A DNA stretch of 64,000 nucleotides from positions 2,046,001-2,110,000 of the forward strand of contig NZ_CP139421.1 of the NCBI RefSeq assembly GCF_034119865.1. The letters run 5' to 3'. Each line of letters begins with the position of its first letter. Position 1 is the stretch's first letter. The stretch comes from Algoriphagus sp. NG3 (GTDB lineage Bacteria > Bacteroidota > Bacteroidia > Cytophagales > Cyclobacteriaceae). Positions 28,039-36,204 of this stretch are shown here, piece after piece. Below the pieces are notes generated by a model. That model was not told the origin of the DNA. It did no database searches and saw only the letters and a list, made by a program, of their open reading frames with translations. Position numbers and translations under genes: made by a program.

Positions 28039-28245
28039 CTAATTAAATGACCTTCTGAATTCCAGCGGTGACACTTCTGTTTTGGTTTTAAACAATCTGC
28101 TGAAAGATTGAGCGTAATCAAAACCAAGCTGATAGGCAATTTCACTTACAGATAGATTGGTAGTCGAAAGCAATTCTTTCGCTTTTTCGATTAATTTATC
28201 CTGAATGAGCTGTTTTGTGCTGTCATTGTTTTCATATTTAACGTA
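28039..28245 (-). pseudogene. Truncated AraC-family regulator (C-terminal helix-turn-helix only)
   Basis: The reading frame continues upstream to 28350, but only about the last 68 residues are family-like: KLIEKAKELLSTTNLSVSEI then AYQLGFDYAQSFSRLFKTKT and SPLEFRRSF, the second half of an AraC DNA-binding domain. The 35 residues before this are unrelated hydrophobic sequence, and the ligand-binding domain is missing. I therefore read it as a remnant, although a small expressed DNA-binding protein cannot be excluded. It sits 61 bases upstream of the eCIS ATPase gene. Confidence 0.65.
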
Positions 28246-28396
28246 CACGACAAAGCTCTGAATTGAGAAGCCGGAGGTTGTAACCCAAACAGGGGGAGTT
28301 GTAACCAAATCGAGGACAAGGACACAAAGGCCAATTGAAAATGGAGCCATTTTGTTTTCTCCCCTATCCCATTCATTTCGTATTTACATAGGACAT

Positions 28397-28475
28397 GCTG
28401 AAAAAAGCCAGTAGCAAATCAAAAGCTATCATTTTGACCGATTAACCAATTCAGTCTGTGAAGGATTTTTCAGCA
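28397..28475. repeat. Short inverted-repeat element
   Basis: TGCTGAAAAA at 28397-28406 and its reverse complement at 28466-28475 enclose 59 bases. The same ten bases occur at 697-706, beside the other end of the eCIS locus. No coding sequence lies inside. It could be a miniature mobile-element remnant or a structured intergenic repeat; it is too short to decide. Confidence 0.4.
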
Positions 28476-28581
28476 GGTGCAAGCTTTTCGACGATAATAG
28501 GGCTTTATCCATGCATCAGAAAATCACAAAACAGGGATTTTGAAGCTAGCATCAGCCAGACCATCTTCTACGTTGTCATCA

Positions 28582-29310
28582 CTAAGACGGCTTATAAGTC
28601 ATCATCAAAAAATCCTCCGTGAATCCCAATTTCAGGTACATATTTTTCCCCATACTTGAGGATTGAAGGGTAGCCCACTGTACGTTATGATGAAGGGCAT
28701 TGTTTAGCAGGATACCCATAGCTTCCTCGGCAAAACCCTGTTTTCTAAACAGGGGAAGGATACCCAACCCATGTATCCCGATTGCATTTTCCGTCGGATA
28801 TGCGATTACCGTACCTATGGGCTGCCCATCTAGGTAAATGAGGTAAAAAGGTATGTTGACCATGGTCTTTAAGAGTATGGATGCCGAAATGGCATAGCCA
28901 AAACTCTTTGGATAGATTTCCGACCAAAGCCGGGCATCACTCTCTGAGTCCACTCTCCTTAAACGGATACGGCCGAGGGATTCTAATTCCCGCTCAAGTC
29001 TTAACGACATTCCTATTTGCTCGCTCTTTTTCACAAATCCTTCAGCTTCCATACCTGATTCAAAAGTGTCGCTTTCCTTGCCCCAATAACTTACCGATAG
29101 TGATACAGATGACTCACGGACAATTTCAATTGCCGCTTTCATAGTTTCCTTTTTAGGATCCTCCCCATGAAACCAAAGCCGGTTAGGCCATTCCGAACCT
29201 ACTACCTGACAATAACTAAACCCCTTCCCACTTCTCGTTATTTGAAAGGAATCCCCAACGCTTTCCCACAAAGAGACAAGGTTGTTTATGTTTACTTTAT
29301 TGATGTCCAT
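28582..29310 (-). CDS. GNAT-family N-acetyltransferase
   Basis: 242 residues. The C-terminal half (about 105-240) has the GNAT fold: IGTVIAYPTENAIGIHGLGI leads into LPLFRKQGFAEEAMGILL, which carries the acetyl-CoA pyrophosphate loop (R-x2-G-[FY]-[AG]), and a final YLKLGF strand. The N-terminal half is more variable. The substrate cannot be read from sequence. It overlaps the stop of the upstream transporter gene by one base (TAATG arrangement), so the two are translated together. Confidence 0.85.
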   Translation of the reverse strand: MDINKVNINNLVSLWESVGDSFQITRSGKGFSYCQVVGSEWPNRLWFHGEDPKKETMKAAIEIVRESSVSLSVSYWGKESDTFESGMEAEGFVKKSEQIGMSLRLERELESLGRIRLRRVDSESDARLWSEIYPKSFGYAISASILLKTMVNIPFYLIYLDGQPIGTVIAYPTENAIGIHGLGILPLFRKQGFAEEAMGILLNNALHHNVQWATLQSSSMGKNMYLKLGFTEDFLMMTYKPS

Positions 29311-29759
29311 TATTTTAAATTAATTAAGAATATTCCCACAATCATTGCCAATACCCCCATTAGTTTTTTAAAGGTTATGGGGTCTCCGGGAAGGTTCAAC
29401 CAACCGAAATGTCCCGCCACCACAGAAAACAAAAGTTGCCCGCAGAGCCCAATGGCTATCATTTTGGTAATTCCGATTTTTGGAATCAGGAAATAATAGA
29501 AGGTAACGCCCGTGACACTGAACAGTCCTCCAATAAACCACAAGTACCAAGGCACTTGCCTGGCAGTCTGTAGGTTGATACCTTCTTTCGAGAAAACAAA
29601 TACAAAAGCGGTAGCCAGCAAAGCCCCTGTGGCATAGGTGGAGGCAGAGGCCAATATCGGTTTCTTAAGTATTGCACCCAATTGGGCACTATAGCCCGAT
29701 TGCACAGCCAGCAACACCCCGGCAGTCAGCGCTAATGCGGATAATAAAGTTTGATTCAT
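29310..29759 (-). CDS. YdcZ/DUF606-type DMT-superfamily membrane protein
   Basis: 149 residues with five predicted hydrophobic segments and the family features LLAVQSGYSAQLG near the start, GGLFSVTGVTFYYFLIPKIG in the middle and GQLLFSVVAGHFGWL near the end. YdcZ-like proteins are small inner-membrane transporters of unknown substrate. It lies between the dienelactone hydrolase gene and the GNAT gene and is coupled to the latter. Confidence 0.88.
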   Translation of the reverse strand: MNQTLLSALALTAGVLLAVQSGYSAQLGAILKKPILASASTYATGALLATAFVFVFSKEGINLQTARQVPWYLWFIGGLFSVTGVTFYYFLIPKIGITKMIAIGLCGQLLFSVVAGHFGWLNLPGDPITFKKLMGVLAMIVGIFLINLK

Positions 29760-29781
29760 AAATTCACGTCATTGTGGGTTT

Positions 29782-30480
29782 TCACTTCAATACTTCTTGT
29801 AAGAACAAAAGCATATGTTGCCAAGCCCGGCGGGCCATCGGTTCGTTATAGTCCACTGATTGCGGATTAGTAAAGGAATGCCTGCAATGGCCGTAGGAGA
29901 GCAGTTGCCAGTCGGAATTGGATTCGTTCATTTCATCGATAAGCTTACCAAGGTCGTCCTTCCCTACCGTTTGGTCATTGGCAGGATGCTGTATCAACAC
30001 CTTGGCATGTAAGGGACTGTTCTTCCTTTCGGGATCTTTAGACAGTCCGCCATGGACACATACCGCCCCGGCTACCGGAAACTTGCCCCGGAGGACTTCC
30101 AGCGCTCCCGTTCCGCCAAAGCAATATCCGATGACTGCGATTTTGTCGGGAATGGCGCCGCCTATGGTAAGTTGGTCCAATGCAAGGGAAATTCTTCTTT
30201 GGTAAACCCTGAAATTTTGTTTGTACCAAGCGGCGCTTTTTAAGGCTTCATCCCGCGTTTTGGGAATGCTTCCTTCCCCATAAATATCGGCAATGAAGGC
30301 GATGTAGCCTTCCTTTTCCAAATTCAGGGCAGCATTGGCCGCTTCCTCGTCTATGCCGTACATAGCTGGCAGAATGAGGACAGCAGGCAGGAATTTCCCA
30401 GCATTTTTGGTTATAAAGCCATTCAGTGTTTGGCTTGCGTCTTGATATGATGCAGTGTCTAAGCGTTTTGAAACGTTCAT
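29782..30480 (-). CDS. Dienelactone hydrolase family protein
   Basis: 232 residues of the alpha/beta hydrolase fold. The nucleophile is the Cys in VIGYCFGGTGALEVL (G-x-C-x-G-G), the acid is likely the Asp in HPANDQTVG and the base the His in SYGHCRHSF, the classical Cys-Asp-His triad of this family. No signal peptide, so cytoplasmic. Substrate unknown. It is followed after 22 bases by the YdcZ gene, which suggests one operon under or near the Crp-type regulator upstream. Confidence 0.9.
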   Translation of the reverse strand: MNVSKRLDTASYQDASQTLNGFITKNAGKFLPAVLILPAMYGIDEEAANAALNLEKEGYIAFIADIYGEGSIPKTRDEALKSAAWYKQNFRVYQRRISLALDQLTIGGAIPDKIAVIGYCFGGTGALEVLRGKFPVAGAVCVHGGLSKDPERKNSPLHAKVLIQHPANDQTVGKDDLGKLIDEMNESNSDWQLLSYGHCRHSFTNPQSVDYNEPMARRAWQHMLLFLQEVLK

Positions 30481-30533
30481 AATCTTTGCCTTTTTTCTAA
30501 GACAAAGTAAGCGCCCCTAGCCTGCTTGGTTCT

Positions 30534-31184
30534 TTACATATGTTGAGTGGGGCTGTTTTTCTTTATGTTTTTACGGATACGACTCAACTGTGTGGGGGTT
30601 ATTCCGAGGTGTGAAGCAATGTGCTGCAAGGGGATTCTATGGTCTATATCAGGATAAGAGACAAGAAGCCTTTTATACCGTTCAGTTGCGTCTTCCATTA
30701 CTATGGAAATCTCCCTTTGCTCCTTGTCTATCACCCAGTTTTTTTCAAGATAGGCTATGTAGAAATTCTTAAGCTCCTCATTACTGTATATCAATTCCTT
30801 GTATAGCCGGTAATCGAGACTTATCAATAAACAGTCTTCAATAGTCTGCAGGGTAAATTGTGACGGGGTTTTCAGTAATGCGGAAACTTTGGAACCGGCA
30901 AACTGCTTTTCCAAAAAGATGTTTTTGTTGTAAGTGTTTCCTTCTTCATCTACAAAATAGGCTATGACCGCACCTTTGCATACAAAATACAGATGTTTTG
31001 AAATTCGCCCAATGTTCAAAAGTATTTCATCTTTTTTGATGGTTTTGAACTTAATAAGGTCTTTCAACTGATGAAATGCGTTGTCAGAAACAGGATAATA
31101 ACCCCGAACAGTTTCTTTAAATTCAATGATATACTTTTCCTCGGTCATTCGTTTTATGCTCAAAGTGGATTTAATATTACTCAA
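30534..31184 (-). CDS. Crp/Fnr-family transcriptional regulator
   Basis: 216 residues. An N-terminal cyclic-nucleotide-binding-like beta barrel (about 35-130, with LLNIGRISKHLYFVCKGAVI) is followed by a helical linker and a C-terminal helix-turn-helix (HLGITPTQLSRIRKNI at about 192-207). The phosphate-binding Arg/Glu set of true cAMP receptors is not evident, as is usual for this Bacteroidetes subgroup. A start at 31148 (Met13) is also possible. It likely controls the downstream dienelactone hydrolase / YdcZ / GNAT genes. Confidence 0.87.
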   Translation of the reverse strand: MSNIKSTLSIKRMTEEKYIIEFKETVRGYYPVSDNAFHQLKDLIKFKTIKKDEILLNIGRISKHLYFVCKGAVIAYFVDEEGNTYNKNIFLEKQFAGSKVSALLKTPSQFTLQTIEDCLLISLDYRLYKELIYSNEELKNFYIAYLEKNWVIDKEQREISIVMEDATERYKRLLVSYPDIDHRIPLQHIASHLGITPTQLSRIRKNIKKNSPTQHM

Positions 31185-31272
31185 AACGATTTGTTAATGG
31201 TGGACTTTCTGGCCTCAGTATAAATCTTAATTCTTTACGATTAAGTCCATATGTTCATACATATTACCTTTT

Positions 31273-31280
31273 TATCTTTG
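31273..31280 (+). promoter_or_regulatory. Possible Bacteroidetes -7 box upstream of the GH92 gene
   Basis: TATCTTTG matches the TAnnTTTG consensus of the Bacteroidetes primary sigma factor and lies 137 bases before the GH92 start, in the divergent gap to the Crp-type gene. No good TTTG -33 element is found at the right distance, so support is modest. Confidence 0.3.
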
Positions 31281-31416
31281 ATATGAAAATCCTCCGAATT
31301 AATATTGATGTCTGAGCCTATCAAAAGGTTATTACGAATATTTATAATTCAGGGAAAGTACTTCAATGTTCGGACACCGGGGACATGCTGCATTCATTAT
31401 TAAACCAGACTAATTC

Positions 31417-33753
31417 ATGAGGAAATTAATTTGTTCAAGTTTATTACTCTTCAATATTCTCCTAACAACGGTTTTTGCCCAAGAACCACTTAAATCGGTT
31501 GATCCATTAATTGGTACCGCCCATGCGAGATATTTTCATTTTGCTCCCGGGGCCATGCCTTTTGGTATGGCCAAGCCTGCACCCTCTACCAATGGTAGCT
31601 TGGGGAATAAAAGCGGATGGGAAGCCACCGGATACGATTACCGGGATAGTTCTATTGAGAATTTTCCAAATTTTCACGAGTTTCAGATAGGTGGAGTAGC
31701 ACTCATGGCCACCACAGGTGTACTTCAAACCATTCCGGGAAATATGGATGAACCTAGTTCAGGCTATCGCTCAAGTTTTGACAGGAAAGATGAAGTTGCC
31801 CAAGCAGGATATTACAGCGTCCTCTTGAAGGATTATGGGATCACAGCCGAACTGACTTCTACTGAAAGGGTCGCGTTTCATCGCTATACATTTCCGCAAA
31901 GCGAACAGTCACATATTCTTTTTGATATCGGAAATATGATGGGTGAGAGTGGCAAAGTGAAGGACGCCGAAGTCAAAATCAATCCTGATGGGACAGTAGA
32001 GGGATATGTGGTTACAGCTCCGGTTTACGTGGAAAAGTACCAAGCAGGCGCCGATATCAGAATGTATTTCTATGCTGTGCCCAGCAAACAGGCTCCGAGG
32101 TTTGGAGTATTCCAGGGAGAGCAGATCACCAATGATGTAACCAAAGTAAATGGGATTTCAAGCGGTGCGTTTTTCACATATTCCACCAAAAAGAATGAAG
32201 CAATTGAACTAAAAATCGGCCTTTCCTACACTTCTGTGGATGCTGCTAAAGCAAATTATCTTGCCGAAGCAGAAGGTTTGGATTTCGATTCTGCGAAGAA
32301 AAGAAACCAAAAAACCTGGAACTCAATGTTGGGAAGGATAAAAGTCGAGGGTGGTAAAGATGAGGACAGGACTAAGTTTTATACCGGGCTATATCATGCC
32401 CTACTGGGAAGAGGGTTGGCAAGTGATATCACGGGAACCTACCCTAAAAACGATGGCTCTGTAGGACAGATAGCATTAGCTAAAAATGGCAAGCCCGTTC
32501 ACCATCATTATAATACAGATGCGATCTGGGGGGCATTTTGGAATTTGACGCAAGTTTGGGCAATCGCCTATCCGGAATATCTATCAGAATTTGTCAATTC
32601 CCAGTTATTGGTTTATAAAGATTCCGGTTGGTTGGCTGATGGAATTGCCAATAGCAAGTACGTATCCGGCGTGGGAACCAATTTTGTGAGTTTGGTTATA
32701 GCAAGTGCTTACCTTCAAGGGATCAGGGATTTTGATGTTGCCCTCGGTTATGAAGCAGCTTTGAAAAATGAACTGGAGGGAAGAGATCGGCCCCGTGGAG
32801 CAGGCAAGCTGGATGTAGATCGATTTGTGAAGAATGGTTTTGTCCCACACATTGATGAATCAGACAATGAGATCCATGAATCATGGATGTTCTCTGCCTC
32901 ACATACCATGGAATATTCCTTCAGTTCATATGCGGTAGGACAATTTGCAAAGGCCTTGGGAAAGACTGAAGATTACGAAAAGCTCAATAAACTGTCCGAT
33001 GGATGGAAGCATCTATTCGATCCTGAGCTCAAATTAATCCGTCCAAAATCAGAGGACGGTACTTTTGTCGAGAACTTTAACCCAAGCCAAGCCTGGCGTG
33101 GATTTCAGGAAGGGAATTCATATCAATATACTTTTTATGTTCCCCATGATGCCAAAGGATTAATCGATGCCATAGGCAAGGATAAGTTCAATATAAGGCT
33201 GGACAGTATATTTATTGAAGCTGAACCTTTGGAATTTGGTGGTGGAAAGACTATCGATGCATTCAGTGGTCTGGAAGGTATGTACAATCAGGGAAACCAA
33301 CCGAACCTCCATGTGGCATGGATGTTCAATTATTCCGGAAAACCATCCTTAACACAGAAATGGATCCAGGAAATCTGCAATAAATTTTATGGAACTGAAG
33401 GAATTCATGGCTATGGATATGGACAGGATGAAGATCAAGGCCAATTAGGCGCATGGTATGTTTTGGGAGCAATAGGGCTATTTGATGTAGCCGGACTGAC
33501 AAAACCAGAGGCAAAAATGGGGTTGTCCTCCCCTTTATTTGACAAAGTGACCATAGCTTTGAACCCTAAATACTATCAAGGAAAAGAGTTTGTGATCAAG
33601 AAAAAAATCGGTAAAGCTACGGGAACATACATAGAGAAAATCATGCTGAACAATAAAGCAGTACATGAACCATTTATTCCGCTGGAAGCTATCACATCGG
33701 GAGGAAAACTGGAATTGGAAATGGGGAACACTCCAAAAGATTCTTATAACTAA
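31417..33753 (+). CDS. Secreted GH92-family alpha-mannosidase
   Basis: 778 residues with a signal peptide (residues 1-22, ending TTVFAQ). The protein begins with the GH92 hallmark VDPLIGTAHARYFH and FAPGAMPFGMAKPAP, and contains HHHYNTDAIWGAFWNLTQVW and the late GYGQDEDQGQLGAWYVLGAIGLF block with the acidic residues of the catalytic cleft. GH92 enzymes are calcium-dependent exo-alpha-mannosidases acting on mannans or N-glycans. It stands alone, without SusC/SusD genes nearby, so it is not part of a visible polysaccharide utilisation locus. Confidence 0.95.
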   Translation: MRKLICSSLLLFNILLTTVFAQEPLKSVDPLIGTAHARYFHFAPGAMPFGMAKPAPSTNGSLGNKSGWEATGYDYRDSSIENFPNFHEFQIGGVALMATTGVLQTIPGNMDEPSSGYRSSFDRKDEVAQAGYYSVLLKDYGITAELTSTERVAFHRYTFPQSEQSHILFDIGNMMGESGKVKDAEVKINPDGTVEGYVVTAPVYVEKYQAGADIRMYFYAVPSKQAPRFGVFQGEQITNDVTKVNGISSGAFFTYSTKKNEAIELKIGLSYTSVDAAKANYLAEAEGLDFDSAKKRNQKTWNSMLGRIKVEGGKDEDRTKFYTGLYHALLGRGLASDITGTYPKNDGSVGQIALAKNGKPVHHHYNTDAIWGAFWNLTQVWAIAYPEYLSEFVNSQLLVYKDSGWLADGIANSKYVSGVGTNFVSLVIASAYLQGIRDFDVALGYEAALKNELEGRDRPRGAGKLDVDRFVKNGFVPHIDESDNEIHESWMFSASHTMEYSFSSYAVGQFAKALGKTEDYEKLNKLSDGWKHLFDPELKLIRPKSEDGTFVENFNPSQAWRGFQEGNSYQYTFYVPHDAKGLIDAIGKDKFNIRLDSIFIEAEPLEFGGGKTIDAFSGLEGMYNQGNQPNLHVAWMFNYSGKPSLTQKWIQEICNKFYGTEGIHGYGYGQDEDQGQLGAWYVLGAIGLFDVAGLTKPEAKMGLSSPLFDKVTIALNPKYYQGKEFVIKKKIGKATGTYIEKIMLNNKAVHEPFIPLEAITSGGKLELEMGNTPKDSYN

Positions 33754-33824
33754 CTTTAGATTCTATCTAATCTATAGACTACGCAGAAGCGATTTTATCC
33801 TGAAAATTAGATCCGACTAGAAAA

Positions 33825-33846
33825 CCGGCACATTTTAATGTGTCGG
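33825..33846 (-). terminator. Hairpin at the end of the PBP1C gene
   Basis: CCGGCACATT and AATGTGTCGG form a 10-base stem with one G-T pair, overlapping the stop codon of the minus-strand gene (33835-33837). Read on the minus strand it is followed by TTTT. It fits a rho-independent terminator for the macroglobulin/PBP1C operon. Confidence 0.6.
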
Positions 33847-36204
33847 GACCACCTCTACTTTCTCCATAATGGAATTTCCCTGCTGATCCGTGGCAGTCAG
33901 CAGGTAGGTTCCGGGAGCTATCACGATTGCCAGCTCGTGAAAAGTTTTTGTTTGTCCTACAAAAGTCTCGTCTAAGTACCAATAAACATTGGTGTCAGGA
34001 TTACGGTGAGCAAGCCTGAATACGACATCATTCACGGTTTCATCAAAATCCTTAGGCAAAATCACCTGTTCATTTCTACGAGGATAGATAAATGCCATCA
34101 GCGGCTCATCCTCTGCAACACAATTAGGATCCAGAGGCGGCATTAGCTTATACTGCGGGTTGAGAGAAGCATAATAGTAAGCCATGACCGGCGGTAAATC
34201 AAACCAATTGACCGCCTGCATATCATCCATAGGATAACAGGAAGAATTGACCCGGTAAGTACCTGAGGTATTCAAAAACACCGGCTTATGGTAGGGACAA
34301 GTAGTTGTTTTGATACCCTGGGCCGGTAGCCATTCGGTAGTGGTGGCATCACAGTACAATCCGGCACGATGTCCACTGAGGGAACAAACTTCAGCCTCCA
34401 CCAAATCATCATACGGCCTGTCAAACCATAGTTTTTTGACGGGCAATTCCTTCAATACATCAAATAAGATCGGAGCCGCTGCCAGAACTCCCGTTAGCCC
34501 AGGACGTCCCTCCCCGTCTGCATTTCCTACCCAAACGCCGATAGCATAATCAGGCGTCGTTCCCACAGCCCAAGCATCTTTGAAACCATAGCTAGTCCCC
34601 GTCTTCCAGGCAATAGGCCTGGCATCTTGATAGAACCCCCAGGATTCATCTGCATTGGGACGGTTGGTTTCCCTGAGACTTGCAAATGCACTATAAATTG
34701 CCCCGGTACCAAGCACTGGTGGATCGAGCTGTGTTTTGCCAAAATCGACCTGCTGCCCCAACTCATAGATGGGAGACATAAATTCTTCGGCCCGATATTG
34801 ACTGGAGTTAGCGGTATATTCATTCAGTGTGGAAGCTAATCCTGCAAAGACCTTGGTCACTTCCAGCAGACTGCTCTCCGCTCCTCCGAGAATCAGGGTG
34901 AGTCCGTAGTGATCAGCAGGTTTTGTCACATGGCCCAGCTTCATTTTTTTCAGCTGATTGTAAAAGCGTTGCAGTCCATAGTTCTGCAAAAGTCTTACTG
35001 CGGGTACATTTAAGGATCGGCTTAAGGCATTGCTGGCACTGACCGCACCGTTGAACTTCTTGTCAAAGTTTTGCGGGCTATACCCATTAATCGTAGTAGG
35101 CACATCAGCAAGTAATGTCTGTGGGAGCAATTCTCCGGCATGCATCGAAGAAGCAAAAAGCAAGGGCTTTAAAAGACTTCCTGTACTTCTAGGCTTATCG
35201 ACTACATCTACATACTTCTCATGCTCGGTTTCTGTTGGGCTATTACCTATGTAGCCAATGATCTCCCGGGTGTGAACATCAAGGACCACTATGGATAAGT
35301 TGTGGATCTGGTTTTGCTTCAGTTGGAAATGATGGTCTTGGGTAATCTGGTTTAGTTTGGATTGTAGCAGGGAGTTCAAAGTGGATCTTAACCGCTTTCC
35401 CTCATGCTTTTGCCTTACTTTTTCAGTAAAGTGCAATGCTTTATCCGGCAAAGCCAAAGGTTTACCCGGAAGGGATTCCAATAGTGCCAGCTCATACGTC
35501 ATCTCATCAATCACTCCCTTTTGGTGGAGCTTGAGCAGAAGCCTGTCTCTTTTTTCCCTGAGCAAAATCTCATTCTTCCCCGGGTATATCAATGCAGGGG
35601 CGTTGGGAAGAACAGCCAGGGCAGCACTTTGTCCCCAACTCAGATCTTCCGAAGATGTCCCAAAATACCGCCATGCGGCAGCCTCCAACCCAACCACATT
35701 TCCTCCGAAAGGAGCGTGTGATGCATACAGGTTAAGAATATCTCTTTTACTATATCCAGCTTCAAGCCTCGTAGCTTGGATTAACTCCACTAGTTTTTCG
35801 AAGTAGCTCCGCCTTTTATTCTTCCTGGAAAGCCTGATCACTTGCTGCGTCAGCGTGCTCGCCCCCCTCCGCTTGCCACTCGTCAGATTATAGAGAATTG
35901 CTTTGCCCATAGCCACCGGATTGAAACCGAGGTGGCGGAAAAAATATTCGTCTTCAAAATACCGGATAGCAAGCTCAAACCGTTCTGGTACAGAATCCTG
36001 CCCAGGAAAACGCCATTGTCCGTCCCTAGCGATACGCGCACCGAGAAGCTCACCCTCACGGCTTTCCACCACAGTGGACATAGGATCATCAAAGACCGGT
36101 TTAGGCAGGCAAAAAAACCAACCCAGAAAAATCAGCAGCCCCAGTAAAACTTTCACTTTGTGTTTTACCAGGACGGCTTTTATTTCTTCCCTTTTACGAA
36201 TCAT
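33835..36204 (-). CDS. pbpC: Penicillin-binding protein 1C (bifunctional transglycosylase/transpeptidase)
   Basis: 789 residues. A membrane anchor spans about 18-33. The GT51 transglycosylase domain holds catalytic Glu84 in RYFEDEYFFRH and the GASTLTQQVIRL block at 114-125. The transpeptidase domain has the active-site Ser343 in TGSLLKP (SLLK), SLN at 397-399 and KTG at 534-536. The C-terminal region (about 690-789) is the PBP1C-specific beta domain with a two-Cys segment before it. It polymerises and cross-links peptidoglycan in the periplasm. Its start codon directly follows the stop of the macroglobulin gene, the conserved pairing of these two families. Confidence 0.95.
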   Translation of the reverse strand: MIRKREEIKAVLVKHKVKVLLGLLIFLGWFFCLPKPVFDDPMSTVVESREGELLGARIARDGQWRFPGQDSVPERFELAIRYFEDEYFFRHLGFNPVAMGKAILYNLTSGKRRGASTLTQQVIRLSRKNKRRSYFEKLVELIQATRLEAGYSKRDILNLYASHAPFGGNVVGLEAAAWRYFGTSSEDLSWGQSAALAVLPNAPALIYPGKNEILLREKRDRLLLKLHQKGVIDEMTYELALLESLPGKPLALPDKALHFTEKVRQKHEGKRLRSTLNSLLQSKLNQITQDHHFQLKQNQIHNLSIVVLDVHTREIIGYIGNSPTETEHEKYVDVVDKPRSTGSLLKPLLFASSMHAGELLPQTLLADVPTTINGYSPQNFDKKFNGAVSASNALSRSLNVPAVRLLQNYGLQRFYNQLKKMKLGHVTKPADHYGLTLILGGAESSLLEVTKVFAGLASTLNEYTANSSQYRAEEFMSPIYELGQQVDFGKTQLDPPVLGTGAIYSAFASLRETNRPNADESWGFYQDARPIAWKTGTSYGFKDAWAVGTTPDYAIGVWVGNADGEGRPGLTGVLAAAPILFDVLKELPVKKLWFDRPYDDLVEAEVCSLSGHRAGLYCDATTTEWLPAQGIKTTTCPYHKPVFLNTSGTYRVNSSCYPMDDMQAVNWFDLPPVMAYYYASLNPQYKLMPPLDPNCVAEDEPLMAFIYPRRNEQVILPKDFDETVNDVVFRLAHRNPDTNVYWYLDETFVGQTKTFHELAIVIAPGTYLLTATDQQGNSIMEKVEVVPTH

